Shown here: positions 1-8,496 of the stretch, one piece after another
How positions within the stretch are numbered: the stretch's first letter is position 1
Layout of the letters: each line of letters begins with the position of its first letter
Source: UBA1845 sp002338715
GTDB lineage: Bacteria; Planctomycetota; Phycisphaerae; UBA1845
DNA length: 64,000 nt
Assembly: GCA_035344155.1 (NCBI GenBank)
Contig: DAORAL010000025.1
Span: forward strand, 18,454 to 82,453
Direction of reading: 5' to 3'
The notes under the pieces: model-generated
What the model saw: the letters and a program-made list of their open reading frames with translations, nothing else
Told to the model about the DNA's origin: nothing
Database searches by the model: none
Program-made: the position numbers and the translations under genes

Positions 1-153
1 CCTCCACCGCCCGAGCCATACCCCCAGCCGGATGTCTCATACAAACATCGGCTGCCGGCATTCAACCCGGGTTCGGAGAGCAAACCGGCACCGATCCAAA
101 TGCCGCCTCAGTCGCATCCGGGCGATATGCCTCGCTACCCGGGCGCGCATTAG
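1..153 (+). CDS. C-terminal end of a proline-rich protein (partial)
   Basis: The first 51 codons of the window read in frame 1 without interruption to a TAG at 151-153. The peptide is rich in proline (it opens PPPPEPYPQP) and has no recognisable domain. The gene begins upstream of the window, so its function cannot be judged. Proline-rich tails like this are common at the ends of secreted or envelope proteins, but that is only a guess. It is convergent with the acyltransferase gene that ends 9 bases further on. Confidence 0.5.
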   Translation, partial: PPPPEPYPQPDVSYKHRLPAFNPGSESKPAPIQMPPQSHPGDMPRYPGAH

Positions 154-161
154 GTGCTCGG

Positions 162-1436
162 TCAGACTTTGATGAAGATTCGCTTGCGGTACAGCGGAAT
201 CATCAGGATCAGCCAGAATGTCACGTAGGCGAGCGCGTAGCATAGGGATGCCAACCGCGGCTCGGCCCATGAGGTGAACAGGTTTTGGTAGATCCAGCGA
301 CCGACCGATGGACCATCCTCGGCGATCTTCCAGCGGTGCAGCATCTTGGCGGTGAGGCTCGACGCGATGAAGACGACGATCGCGTTTGAACCGAAGACCA
401 GAAGCGGTGAACACCATTTGCGCCATCGGCGCAGATCGATCAGCGCATAGCACGTGCCCAAAACCTGCAACGCAAGACCGGCAGTGATGATGACGTAGGA
501 ACTCGTCCAAATTTTCTTGTTGATGGGAACAATCCAATCGAGGCTCATCCCGCAGAGCAAACACACGTTGCCAACGACGAATATCCCGATGGCTTTCACA
601 TGCCCGTCGCTTGAGCCCCGCAACCATCCACCGGTGAGCACGCCGAGCAGCGTCGTCGCGATGGCGCCGAGTGTGCTGAGCAAGCCCTCCGGGTCCGGGC
701 GTTCGCGGTAGAGGTGACCTGCGAGGAATTGATCGTCGACCCAACTGTGCAGCAAGCCTTCCGATCCTGTCACGTCCGCAGTGTAGCCAGCCGGCGCGGT
801 CACGTTCGCACCGATCCAGGCATATCCAACCAAGAGAACCACCGCAGCCACCGCAGCGCCGCGAAGACCGCCGGCGATGAAAACAACCGACGCGGCAAAA
901 TAACAAACCGCGATGCGTTGCAGCACACCCGGTACGCGGAGTCCCGAGTCGCAGAAATACGACCAGTCAAGAACCAGATACACGCCGCCCGCGAGAATGA
1001 GCAGTCCGCCGACGGTCGGTTGCCACCGTCTGGGCGCTTGGGTTACGGAATGTTTCAATGGAATGTTGGCAAACGCCAGTTGCAATCCGGCGATCAGCAA
1101 GACGTATGGGCCAATGAGTCGAAAGTTGGGGAAGCCATACATGCTCATGCCGAGCAGAAAGAGCGTCAGCGTGCGGGCGATGATGTGCGGCAGAGCTTTC
1201 CATTGCCAGGAATCCGGCTCGCGGCGCTTGGCCATTGAAAAAGGAAGCGCCACGCCCACAATGAACAGAAAGAACGGGAAGACAAGATCGGTCGCGGTCC
1301 AGCCGTTCCATTTGGCGTGTTGCAGCGGCGGGTAGATGTTGGACCATGAACCGGGGTTGTTGACGAGAATCATGCCGGCAATGGTCAACCCGCGAAATGC
1401 GTCGAGGGACAGCAACCGATTGGGTTTGGTTTCCAT
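162..1436 (-). CDS. NagX/HGSNAT-like membrane acyltransferase (DUF5009/DUF1624 family)
   Basis: A 424-residue polytopic membrane protein with about ten or eleven hydrophobic segments. The N-terminus has the family signature 'LSLDAFRGLTIAGMILVNNPG' in two overlapping parts (SLDAFRG, then MILVNNPG), followed by WNGWTATDLVFPFFLF. This is the bacterial relative of lysosomal heparan-alpha-glucosaminide N-acetyltransferase, which moves acetyl groups across a membrane onto terminal glucosamine. In bacteria such genes (NagX) travel with amino-sugar catabolism. Here it is divergent from a GH9 glycosidase and a deacetylase, which fits re-acetylation of glucosamine released from a polymer (inference). 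The start ATG at 1434-1436 has no strong ribosome binding site. Alternative: another YeiB-type acyltransferase with a different acceptor. Confidence 0.85.
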   Translation of the reverse strand: METKPNRLLSLDAFRGLTIAGMILVNNPGSWSNIYPPLQHAKWNGWTATDLVFPFFLFIVGVALPFSMAKRREPDSWQWKALPHIIARTLTLFLLGMSMYGFPNFRLIGPYVLLIAGLQLAFANIPLKHSVTQAPRRWQPTVGGLLILAGGVYLVLDWSYFCDSGLRVPGVLQRIAVCYFAASVVFIAGGLRGAAVAAVVLLVGYAWIGANVTAPAGYTADVTGSEGLLHSWVDDQFLAGHLYRERPDPEGLLSTLGAIATTLLGVLTGGWLRGSSDGHVKAIGIFVVGNVCLLCGMSLDWIVPINKKIWTSSYVIITAGLALQVLGTCYALIDLRRWRKWCSPLLVFGSNAIVVFIASSLTAKMLHRWKIAEDGPSVGRWIYQNLFTSWAEPRLASLCYALAYVTFWLILMIPLYRKRIFIKV

Positions 1437-1554
1437 GACTTGGTTTTCTATTGGCGATACGAATTTGCAGACCGCGATACAGTTTGCTTTTGCAGCTTAA
1501 CGATGCAGGCGATTCTGATGATCGCCGTGGCGTTGGTCAATGAGGAAGTGATTT

Positions 1555-3171
1555 ATGCGGCATGGGACCGTTGTTGCGTTTGTCTTGATCTTGGGTGCTA
1601 TGCCTGCGCTGGGGGCTGAGTCCGCTTGGATTCGTGTGAACCTGATCGGTTATCTGCCGGATGATCCGAAGGTGGCGGTGCTTTCCGGCATGGAGCCTTT
1701 GGAGGGTGAGTTTCGCGTCGGCGAGTTTAAGGGTTCCATCGGCACGGACGAGGGAGCCTGGGGGCCCTTCGCGCACAACTATCGGTTGGATTTTTCAGCC
1801 GTCCGGGCGGCGGGTCGTTATCGCGTCGAATTTAAGGACATCAAATCCGAAGAATTTTCCATCGACGCGAAGGCGTATGCGACCGTCCCCCAATCGCTTC
1901 TGCGGTTCATGCAGTTGCAGCGCTGCGGCGACAACCCAGTCGAAAAGAAAAAATGCCATCAGAAAGACGGCATCGACACAACCACCGGTAAGCAAGTTGA
2001 CCTCGTCGGCGGATGGCATGACGCGGGCGATCGACTCAAGCACATGATCACCACCACCTACTGCATTGCGGCGCTGAAGCTTGCGGGTGCAAACGAAGAA
2101 GCCGCCTACGGGGCGCCGATGCTCAAGAAGATTCACCCCAACCCCGAAACGCTCTACGTGCAGGTTGGTGACGATCGCGACCACCTTCCGCCTGAAACCT
2201 TGTGGCACGACGATCAATCCGATTACGGGTGGGGTCCGGGCGGTCCGCGATCGGCTTGGCCGGCAACGACCGAACCTGCGGGTCCGAAATACAAGAACAA
2301 ATCATCGGGTCTCGCAAGCCTGGCAGGCAGAGTGGCGGCGGCGGCAGCGCTCAACGGCGACATTGCGTTGGCCGAGTCCGCGTTTCAGTTGGCTGAAAAA
2401 CATCCCGGGTGTGCGATGTCGGTCCCGGTGCGAGCCCCCTACTACTATGGCGAAAGCACCTATCACGACGATGTCGAATGGGCGGCGACGGAGCTGTTTA
2501 TCGCGACGAAAGACCCGAAGTATCTGAATGCTGCGACCGCTTCCGCGAAGTTGGCCGGCGCGAGCAAGTGGATGGGCGACGATGCGCACGGTCATTACGA
2601 ATTCTTCCCCTATGTGAACCTGGCCCACTGGCGGTTGTATGAGCATGTTGACGACGCGATGAAGCGCGAGTTGGCTGGGTTCTATCGCACCGGGCTTGAA
2701 CGCATCGAGGCGCGGGCCAATCAGAACCCGTATCGCATTGGAACGCCATTCGTGTGGTGTTCGACGAATGACGTCATCGCGGTGGCGACGCAAGCGGTTC
2801 TGTATGAACGCATGACCGGCGACAAGCGATTCAGGATGCTGGCGGCTGACGCGCGCGACTGGATCTTTGGCCGCAACCCGTGGGGTAAAAGTTTCGTGAT
2901 CGGCGTACCGAATACGTCGGTCGCTTCGAGCAAGCCGCACCATTTGTTCTACAAGTTAGCGGGCATCCTGCCAGTTGGCGGCCTGGTTGATGGACCGGTG
3001 ACGCGCGAGATCAACCAGGGTTTGAAGTTTTCGGAATTTGAGGATCGTTCGTTGGAACCGTTTCAATCTGATGTCGCGGTCTATCACGATGCATTTGCGG
3101 ATTTTTCGACGAACGAGCCGATCATTGACGGGACTGTGTCGCTGCTGCTCTTGGTGAGTCTTTGGAATTGA
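1555..3171 (+). CDS. secreted glycoside hydrolase family 9 protein
   Basis: 538 residues. A signal peptide (about 1-21, ending ALGAES) is followed by an Ig-like CelD_N domain (about 24-104) and a GH9 (alpha/alpha)6 catalytic domain. The inverting-enzyme base motif GGWHDAGD lies at residues 152-159 (Asp156, Asp159), the PHH substrate-binding motif lies near residue 460, and the general acid is in STNEP at Glu521. GH9 is mostly endoglucanase, but a branch acts on chito-oligosaccharides as an exo-glucosaminidase. The neighbours (deacetylase overlapping the stop codon, divergent NagX-like acyltransferase) favour an amino-sugar substrate; that is inference. GAGGAAG lies just upstream of the ATG. 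The gene overlaps the next one by one base (TGATG), implying translational coupling. Confidence 0.88.
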   Translation: MRHGTVVAFVLILGAMPALGAESAWIRVNLIGYLPDDPKVAVLSGMEPLEGEFRVGEFKGSIGTDEGAWGPFAHNYRLDFSAVRAAGRYRVEFKDIKSEEFSIDAKAYATVPQSLLRFMQLQRCGDNPVEKKKCHQKDGIDTTTGKQVDLVGGWHDAGDRLKHMITTTYCIAALKLAGANEEAAYGAPMLKKIHPNPETLYVQVGDDRDHLPPETLWHDDQSDYGWGPGGPRSAWPATTEPAGPKYKNKSSGLASLAGRVAAAAALNGDIALAESAFQLAEKHPGCAMSVPVRAPYYYGESTYHDDVEWAATELFIATKDPKYLNAATASAKLAGASKWMGDDAHGHYEFFPYVNLAHWRLYEHVDDAMKRELAGFYRTGLERIEARANQNPYRIGTPFVWCSTNDVIAVATQAVLYERMTGDKRFRMLAADARDWIFGRNPWGKSFVIGVPNTSVASSKPHHLFYKLAGILPVGGLVDGPVTREINQGLKFSEFEDRSLEPFQSDVAVYHDAFADFSTNEPIIDGTVSLLLLVSLWN

Positions 3172-3962
3172 TGCCGATGCGCTTGGTACTAATAGTTCTG
3201 CCAGTTTTGTTCCTTGTCGGCGGGTGCTCGTCGTCTAAACATTCGACGGCGATCGCGACATCACCGCAATGGACGTTCGACCACGGTGCGCCAATTCGAG
3301 GCGACAAGTCGCGGCGTGAACTGGCCCTGATTTTTACGGGCGGTGACCATGGGCAGGCGACTGAGACGATCCTCGACGTGTTGGCCAATCATGGCGTGAA
3401 GGCGTCGTTCTTCGTCACGGGTGGATACCTCGCGAATCCGCTGCACCGCGAATATGTCAAACGCATGGTTCGCGACAACCATTACGTCGGACCGCATTCG
3501 CACGCCCATCCGCTGTACGCATCATGGGAGGATCGATCGAAAACACTTATTTCGCGAGAGACGTTTGTCGCCGATTTGCGGCAGAACATCGACGAGCTCC
3601 GGGCGCTGCACTGCTTCGACGACGACCGGCCCATCTACTTCATACCGCCCTACGAATGGTTCAACGAAGATCAAGTCGAGTGGGCCAAGGCGATCGACGT
3701 GCAACTGATCAACATGACCGGACAAGCCGGTTCAAACCGCGACTGGATTCCCGAAACCCACGCGAAATTCGTCTCATCGGAAGAAATCATCTCCGACGTG
3801 CTGAAGTTCGAGCAGAACCAACCCGACGGCCTCAATGGATTCCTATTGCTGTTCCACCTCGGCTCACAACGCACCGACTTGATGGACACGGAGTTTGGGC
3901 GTCTTCTGCACCAACTGCGCGAACGCAAATACAGGTTTTGCAGAGTCGATAATCTTTATTGA
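3171..3962 (+). CDS. polysaccharide deacetylase-like lipoprotein with altered catalytic motif
   Basis: 263 residues from the ATG at 3171, which shares one base with the preceding TGA; an upstream in-frame TTG at 3162 and a second ATG at 3177 are alternatives. A lipobox (LVGGC, Cys19) predicts a lipoprotein. The NodB-fold core follows: motif 1 reads TGGDHG (56-61) instead of the usual TFDDG, so the catalytic-base Asp position is Gly while Asp59 is kept. Motif 2 reads HSHAHP with His109 and His113, so the Asp-His-His metal triad is intact. A typical enzyme removes N-acetyl groups from GlcNAc polymers or oligomers. With GH9 upstream it probably acts on chitin-like or peptidoglycan fragments. Whether it is catalytic with the changed base is open. 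Confidence 0.75.
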   Translation: MPMRLVLIVLPVLFLVGGCSSSKHSTAIATSPQWTFDHGAPIRGDKSRRELALIFTGGDHGQATETILDVLANHGVKASFFVTGGYLANPLHREYVKRMVRDNHYVGPHSHAHPLYASWEDRSKTLISRETFVADLRQNIDELRALHCFDDDRPIYFIPPYEWFNEDQVEWAKAIDVQLINMTGQAGSNRDWIPETHAKFVSSEEIISDVLKFEQNQPDGLNGFLLLFHLGSQRTDLMDTEFGRLLHQLRERKYRFCRVDNLY

Positions 3963-4201
3963 ATCAAGTCCTCAATGCGATAGGCCTTGATCGTCGCACC
4001 GCCTTTTTTCATATATTTCACCGACAATCCACGAACCGGTGACGAGGACAACAAGTCTTAGTGTAGTGAACGCTATCTTTGGCGATCGAAGCGTGGCCTG
4101 CGACGTGACAAGAATGGGCGTCGCAACACGAGCGTACTCACTCATGTCATGATGACGCACTTCGGCTCAGTCAAGCGCCACATCGCGAAATGACCAAGCG
4201 A

Positions 4202-5431
4202 TCATGGGCAATTCGATGCCGTGAAGTCATTGAACAGATTAGCCGGAAGCGCCACAACCGACCTATCCAGAATATTGATGATACCGTCGCGATTGATATC
4301 GACTTGTGGCCCCGTTATTCCCGGTGTGTCCATCGTATTGAATAGATTGTCCGGCTGGACAACCACGGACCGGTCCAACAGGTTCACACGACTGTCGAAG
4401 TTTATGTCACCTTCAAAGTAGCAAATGCAGAAGTCGGCGTCTCCTACCAGACAGTTGGATTCATCGATGGTTCCGTCAACTTGTATCTCAGTACCTGTGA
4501 TATCAAAGTGGTAGCAGACGCCATTGTCCGGGTTATCGAACGTGATCATGAGGCTGTTGCCGTTCGGAAATGCAGTGAGACCAGTCAATGGTGGGTCTGA
4601 AGTCACTGCACCGCTGACCACAGCCTCTGAAAAATCGACGCGAATAACAATGTTTGATCCTGTTGCCCCGAATTGGCGCGGCTCGATGAGATTCTTTATC
4701 TCGGCATTGTCCGACGGATCAATGGGAATTGCCAATTGTCCGCCCGGGAAACTTCCATTCGGATCATGGTTTGCCACTGAATAAACGTCAGTGAATCCGA
4801 AGTCGGGTGCCCCCGGCAACCAGACTGTGAGGCCCGGGCCAACGATGACCACGTCCGCGGGACTCACTGCATAAACAGGCCCGACGTCGGTCGCCAATGT
4901 GCTGGCAAACGCGGACTCAATGTTGATCTGCAAATCCGCCAATTGAAAATTTGTGTCGATTGTCCCAGTCGCGAGGGTCACCCATTCGGAACCGTTCGCT
5001 ATGTTCGTCACCACGGTGCCGATTGGAAACAGGGTTGGGCCTGCGTTTCCAATCGTGTTTTGTCCGCCGCCGATTTGAATCAGGTCGCCATCAATCGGCG
5101 TGCCTCCATATCCGGAGGGATTGGTCAGCCCAAGGTTTCGCTTGAATTGATCAATATCGCCTCCCGGAGAATCAAGCACTAGCGTCGTGATGTCCTGACC
5201 GCTGAATGGCCAGTCGGTAAGATCCGCGCTCCACAATGCCAACCCAAAATCCGTTGCGTTCTGAATGCGACCCTGGATGTTCACTTCGACGGCCGGACCA
5301 CACCCGACTTGCGTTGTGCCACCTTCGCCAACAACCCGTAGCTCAAGCGTGTCGGCGGACACTGGTGCGGCGATGGCGACAGTTGAGATTGATGCCGCGA
5401 ATACGAGCAACTTGGATTGACGTGATCGCAT
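4202..5431 (-). CDS. secreted protein with C-terminal dockerin-like repeats
   Basis: 409 residues with a signal peptide (cleavage likely near VSADT, residue 28). The body is beta-rich, without a family I can name. The first 200 residues, with alternating hydrophobic strands around 'VEVNIQG' and 'LADLQINIES', faintly resemble a cohesin-type beta sandwich, which I cannot confirm. The C-terminus holds two Ca-loop segments of dockerin type I style: GDINFDSRVNLLDRSVV and DINRDGIINILDRSVV. GGAGG sits eight bases before the ATG at 5429-5431. It stands alone, divergent from the cytochrome locus across a 660-base leader containing a 22-bp palindrome. Function unknown. Confidence 0.72.
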   Translation of the reverse strand: MRSRQSKLLVFAASISTVAIAAPVSADTLELRVVGEGGTTQVGCGPAVEVNIQGRIQNATDFGLALWSADLTDWPFSGQDITTLVLDSPGGDIDQFKRNLGLTNPSGYGGTPIDGDLIQIGGGQNTIGNAGPTLFPIGTVVTNIANGSEWVTLATGTIDTNFQLADLQINIESAFASTLATDVGPVYAVSPADVVIVGPGLTVWLPGAPDFGFTDVYSVANHDPNGSFPGGQLAIPIDPSDNAEIKNLIEPRQFGATGSNIVIRVDFSEAVVSGAVTSDPPLTGLTAFPNGNSLMITFDNPDNGVCYHFDITGTEIQVDGTIDESNCLVGDADFCICYFEGDINFDSRVNLLDRSVVVQPDNLFNTMDTPGITGPQVDINRDGIINILDRSVVALPANLFNDFTASNCP

Positions 5432-6091
5432 GGGTTGGGCCTCCGGCGTTGGGCGCGCAGTTGATGAGGTGAGGATGCTTCGTATACTGTAGCCACATGG
5501 TAGTTCCAGTTCTATGCTTTTTTCTGAGTGCCAAACGGCTGTGGCTCACACAATTCGGACACTTTTTCGCGCGAGAAAGTGCTTCGCAAGTGCTATTTTG
5601 CGTCCCGGTTGGATTGATCGAACGGACATGTTCGTCTGTGCGATTCGAATTGTTCCCATCTTGAATGCTCGCTGAGTGCGGCGAGCAATTGAGGCCAATT
5701 CCCCACCCTCTTCGCGGTTTCCGCGCGATCTTGATTGCTTTCGTGCGATGCCATGTGCGCCTGCACATCACGCAGCTGCGCCATCTCGCACAACTATCTT
5801 CAATTCTCCAAAGGCATCACCGCTCGGCTGCATCGTTAAAGTGCGCATGGCCTGCGGCACTTCGCCCAGAAACCTGCTGGTTCATTCTAGACTGACACAA
5901 ATTCCGACAACGCTCGCTCAGAATGTCTCGAAAATCGCTGCACGTTACCACCAAAGCAATTAGCAATGCGCTCGACGTCCAATTGGCACGCGGATTGCAC
6001 CGGGTCGACCAGTGTCACCATATGGGCGGTCATTGCAGCCACAGTGCACAACTCGCCCACCTTCGCATTGGTACGGTGAAAGGTCGCAATT
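5432..6091. other. 660-base divergent intergenic region
   Basis: It separates the dockerin protein (minus strand) from the multihaem cytochrome (plus strand). Open frames here on both strands give Arg/Ser/His-rich translations with no motifs and no ribosome binding sites, so I call none. The only structured element I see is the palindrome at 5560-5581. The plus-strand leader just before 6092 has AAAGG about a dozen bases ahead of the ATG. Promoters for both genes should lie here. Confidence 0.5.
5560..5581. promoter_or_regulatory. 22-bp palindrome, possible operator
   Basis: The two 11-base halves, CACTTTTTCGC and GCGAGAAAGTG, are complementary except for one G-T position. It lies about 130 bases upstream of the minus-strand dockerin gene and about 510 bases upstream of the cytochrome. 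As DNA it could bind a dimeric regulator; as RNA it would form a tight hairpin. There is no T-run, so a terminator is unlikely. Confidence 0.3.
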
Positions 6092-7498
6092 ATGATTCAC
6101 GCCTCGTCTGCGAATGCTCCGCCCCATTCAATCTCACAAACTCACCCATTCTCCAACCCGCTCACGTACTGGATCGCGTTCCTCCTTTGTCTGTTTGTGG
6201 TGGCTGGGTGCAATGGCCCAGCCCCTGATACCGGTGACAACGGCGGGAATGGAAATAGCAACGGTAATGGCAACGGCGACCCAACCGCACGAGTCGGTGA
6301 TTGCCTGAGTTGCCACACAGACGAGGCACTTCTCAAAGCCGTCGCCCGCGAGGAACCTCCACCCGTCGAATCCACGGGGGAAGGCTGAGGCGGCAGCGTC
6401 ACACCGCTCATGGTGTGGGAAAAGGTGCTGGTCAGCGCCGAATTTGCTGAAACGACTCACGGAGGTCTTGGTTGCATCGCCTGTCATGGTGGAAAGGATG
6501 GCATCCTCACCAAAGAAGAAGCACATGAAGGCATCGTGATTGATCCGACGCAAGGTGCGGCGACCGCGTGCAACGCCTGTCACCCGAACGAAGTTGAAAC
6601 AGTTCCGAGCAGCTTGCACGCCACGCAACAGGGATACTTCACCGCGTTCGAACGGCGCGGAGGCGACGCCGAATCAACGGACTTCCATGCAATGTTTGAG
6701 AACCGCTGCGCCGAATGCCATGCCAGTTGCGGTCAGTGCCACGTCAGCCGCCCGGCAACCGTGGGCGGTGGTTTGACGCACGGGCACATGTTCCGGAAGC
6801 AGCCTTCACAAACGAACCAGTGCACGGCATGCCATGGCAGTCGAATCGGTGATGAATTCCGCGGCAAGAACGAGGGCATCCCAGCCGACACGCACTACCT
6901 TAGCGGGATGAACTGCATGAATTGCCACACCGGTGTGGAACTTCACGGTGATGGAACGATGCCAGACCACCGCTTCGCCAATGAAGCCGGTCCAACATGC
7001 GTCACTTGTCACCCCGATGCACAGTCAGCCGATTCACCGATCATGCATCACTCGATCCACCAGAACAATGTGTCGTGCAACGTCTGTCACTCGGTCAGCT
7101 ACAAGAACTGCTACGCGTGCCACGTCGAACAAGACAGCCAGGGGTTGCGGTTCCCGTCTGAAATGGATTTCCGAATCGGCAAGAATCCGGAAGTCTCCGA
7201 GTATCGACCGTACGGGTATGTCTTGCTCAGGCACATTCCAATCGCCCCGGACACGTTCGAACCGTGGGGTCTTGAAATGCCGAACTATGCCGGTTCACCA
7301 ACGTGGCGGCCGGCAGCGCCCCACAACATCCAGCGCAACACCCCGCAGACGGAGAGTTGCGACAATTGCCACGGCAATCTGGATCTGTACCTGACTGCTG
7401 AATACATCAATCAACTCATCGAGAGTGGGTTGATGAATGAACAAGAAATTGAAGCCAATCAATCGGTCATCGTGACCGAGGTACCAGGAGGTTTTTGA
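6092..7498 (+). CDS. multihaem c-type cytochrome lipoprotein, candidate selenoprotein (in-frame TGA)
   Basis: One continuous frame of 468 codons interrupted only by TGA at 6386-6388 (residue 99). Before it: a signal/lipobox (VVAGC), an Asn/Gly-rich linker and the first haem motif CLSCH. After it: ten more CXXCH motifs (CIACH, CNACH, CAECH, CGQCH, CTACH, CMNCH, CVTCH, CNVCH, CYACH, CDNCH), eleven in all. The local context is GEG-TGA-GGS. The next in-frame ATG (6410) has no ribosome binding site, so re-initiation is unlikely, and a SECIS-like hairpin follows at the proper distance. I therefore read TGA as selenocysteine rather than stop. Such cytochromes carry electrons across or outside the envelope. 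It is coupled to the rhodanese lipoprotein two bases downstream. Alternative: a recent nonsense mutation or sequencing error. No sel genes are in this window. Confidence 0.75.
6386..6418 (+). promoter_or_regulatory. candidate bacterial SECIS element after in-frame TGA
   Basis: After TGA (6386-6388) come 11 bases, then a perfect 6-bp stem CACACC (6400-6405) / GGTGTG (6412-6417) with hexaloop GCTCAT beginning with G. A T-G wobble can extend the base of the stem and a G-T pair the top. There are 17 bases between TGA and the apical loop. Bacterial SECIS elements are described as a short stem with a G in the first two loop positions, about 16-37 bases after UGA; this fits. It lies inside the coding frame, as expected for bacterial selenocysteine insertion by SelB. 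Confidence 0.6.
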
Positions 7499-7500
7499 AA

Positions 7501-8496
7501 ATGAAATCGAGAGCATTCGTATCCCTGACATGTCTGACCTTGGCCGTTGTGCTCGCCGGATGCGAGGCAACAACGCCCCCACCCGAGGCAAAAGATCAGT
7601 TTGAAACCGTTCGCAAAGCGTTCGATGACTATTTAAGCAGCGACCCAGCGGCTGCGACGACTGCGGCCACGGTATTTGATTCGCTCAACGATGGCGACGA
7701 CACGACCACGCCCTATGTCATCAGCGCACGCTCGCCGGAGCACTACGCGCTGGGGCACGTTCCCGGTGCAGTCAACATCCCGTGGCGTACTGTGGCGAAT
7801 GTTGGCGCTCTGGACGATCTGCCGACCGATCAGCCCATCATCGTGTACTGTTACACGGGTCATACCGGCGCTGTTGCCACGGCTGTCATCAACGCCATGG
7901 GTCATGAAGCCGTGAACATGAAGTACGGCATGTGTGCCTGGACGCGTGACGCAGACATTCGCGCGGCAGCTCCGTTCAACGAAGAGACCAGCAGCGACTT
8001 TCCCACGGTGACCGACGTTCCGGACGAGATGACTTACGATTTGCCGACGATGGATGTGACCGATTCGACGGATGACGGAGAGATCGTTCGGGCGGCGGCA
8101 GAAGCGTATCTCTCCGGCGACGAAAGCCCGATCATCGCTGCGGAAGATCTGTTTGACCTGCTCAACGACGGCGATGAAACCAACGATCCATTCATCATCA
8201 GCGTGCGTGCCCCGGAAGCCTATGCCCTTGGTCACATCGAAGGCGCGATCAATATTCCATGGAAGACGATTGCCCAGGAAGCGAACTTGAAGCGCATCCC
8301 GACGGATCGCGACATCGTTGTGTACTGCTACACCGGTCACACGGGCGGGCTGGCAACGACCGTGCTCAACGTCCTTGGCTACAACGCCAAGAACATGAAG
8401 TTTGGTATGGTAGCCTGGACCAAGGATGCCGACATCCGCGCGACTTCCGCATTCGACGACGCGGTTGATTCAAACGATTTTGCTACAGAACCCTAA
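7501..8496 (+). CDS. tandem rhodanese-domain lipoprotein
   Basis: 331 residues from the ATG at 7501, nine bases after a perfect AGGAGG (7486-7491); the in-frame TTG at 7495 is less likely. Lipobox LAGC (Cys21). Two rhodanese domains (about 55-155 and 212-312) carry the same active loop CYTGHTG, with Cys117 and Cys276, each followed by a matching 'MK.GM.AWT.DADIRA' tail, so the gene arose by internal duplication. Both catalytic cysteines are present, unlike most tandem rhodaneses where one is inactive. Rhodaneses move sulfane sulfur (and can handle selenium); outside the cytoplasm a partner cytochrome may supply or remove electrons. Geobacter Ext-type conduits also pair rhodanese-like lipoproteins with multihaem cytochromes, so the two genes probably act together (inference). 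Confidence 0.88.
   Translation: MKSRAFVSLTCLTLAVVLAGCEATTPPPEAKDQFETVRKAFDDYLSSDPAAATTAATVFDSLNDGDDTTTPYVISARSPEHYALGHVPGAVNIPWRTVANVGALDDLPTDQPIIVYCYTGHTGAVATAVINAMGHEAVNMKYGMCAWTRDADIRAAAPFNEETSSDFPTVTDVPDEMTYDLPTMDVTDSTDDGEIVRAAAEAYLSGDESPIIAAEDLFDLLNDGDETNDPFIISVRAPEAYALGHIEGAINIPWKTIAQEANLKRIPTDRDIVVYCYTGHTGGLATTVLNVLGYNAKNMKFGMVAWTKDADIRATSAFDDAVDSNDFATEP

Noticed and set aside
6386..6388. Reading the TGA as a true stop giving two separate genes (6092-6388 and 6410-7498)
   Set aside because: The two parts are in the same frame, the second has no ribosome binding site or signal peptide, and the first would end right after one haem motif. A SECIS-like hairpin follows. A pseudogene remains possible but is the weaker reading.
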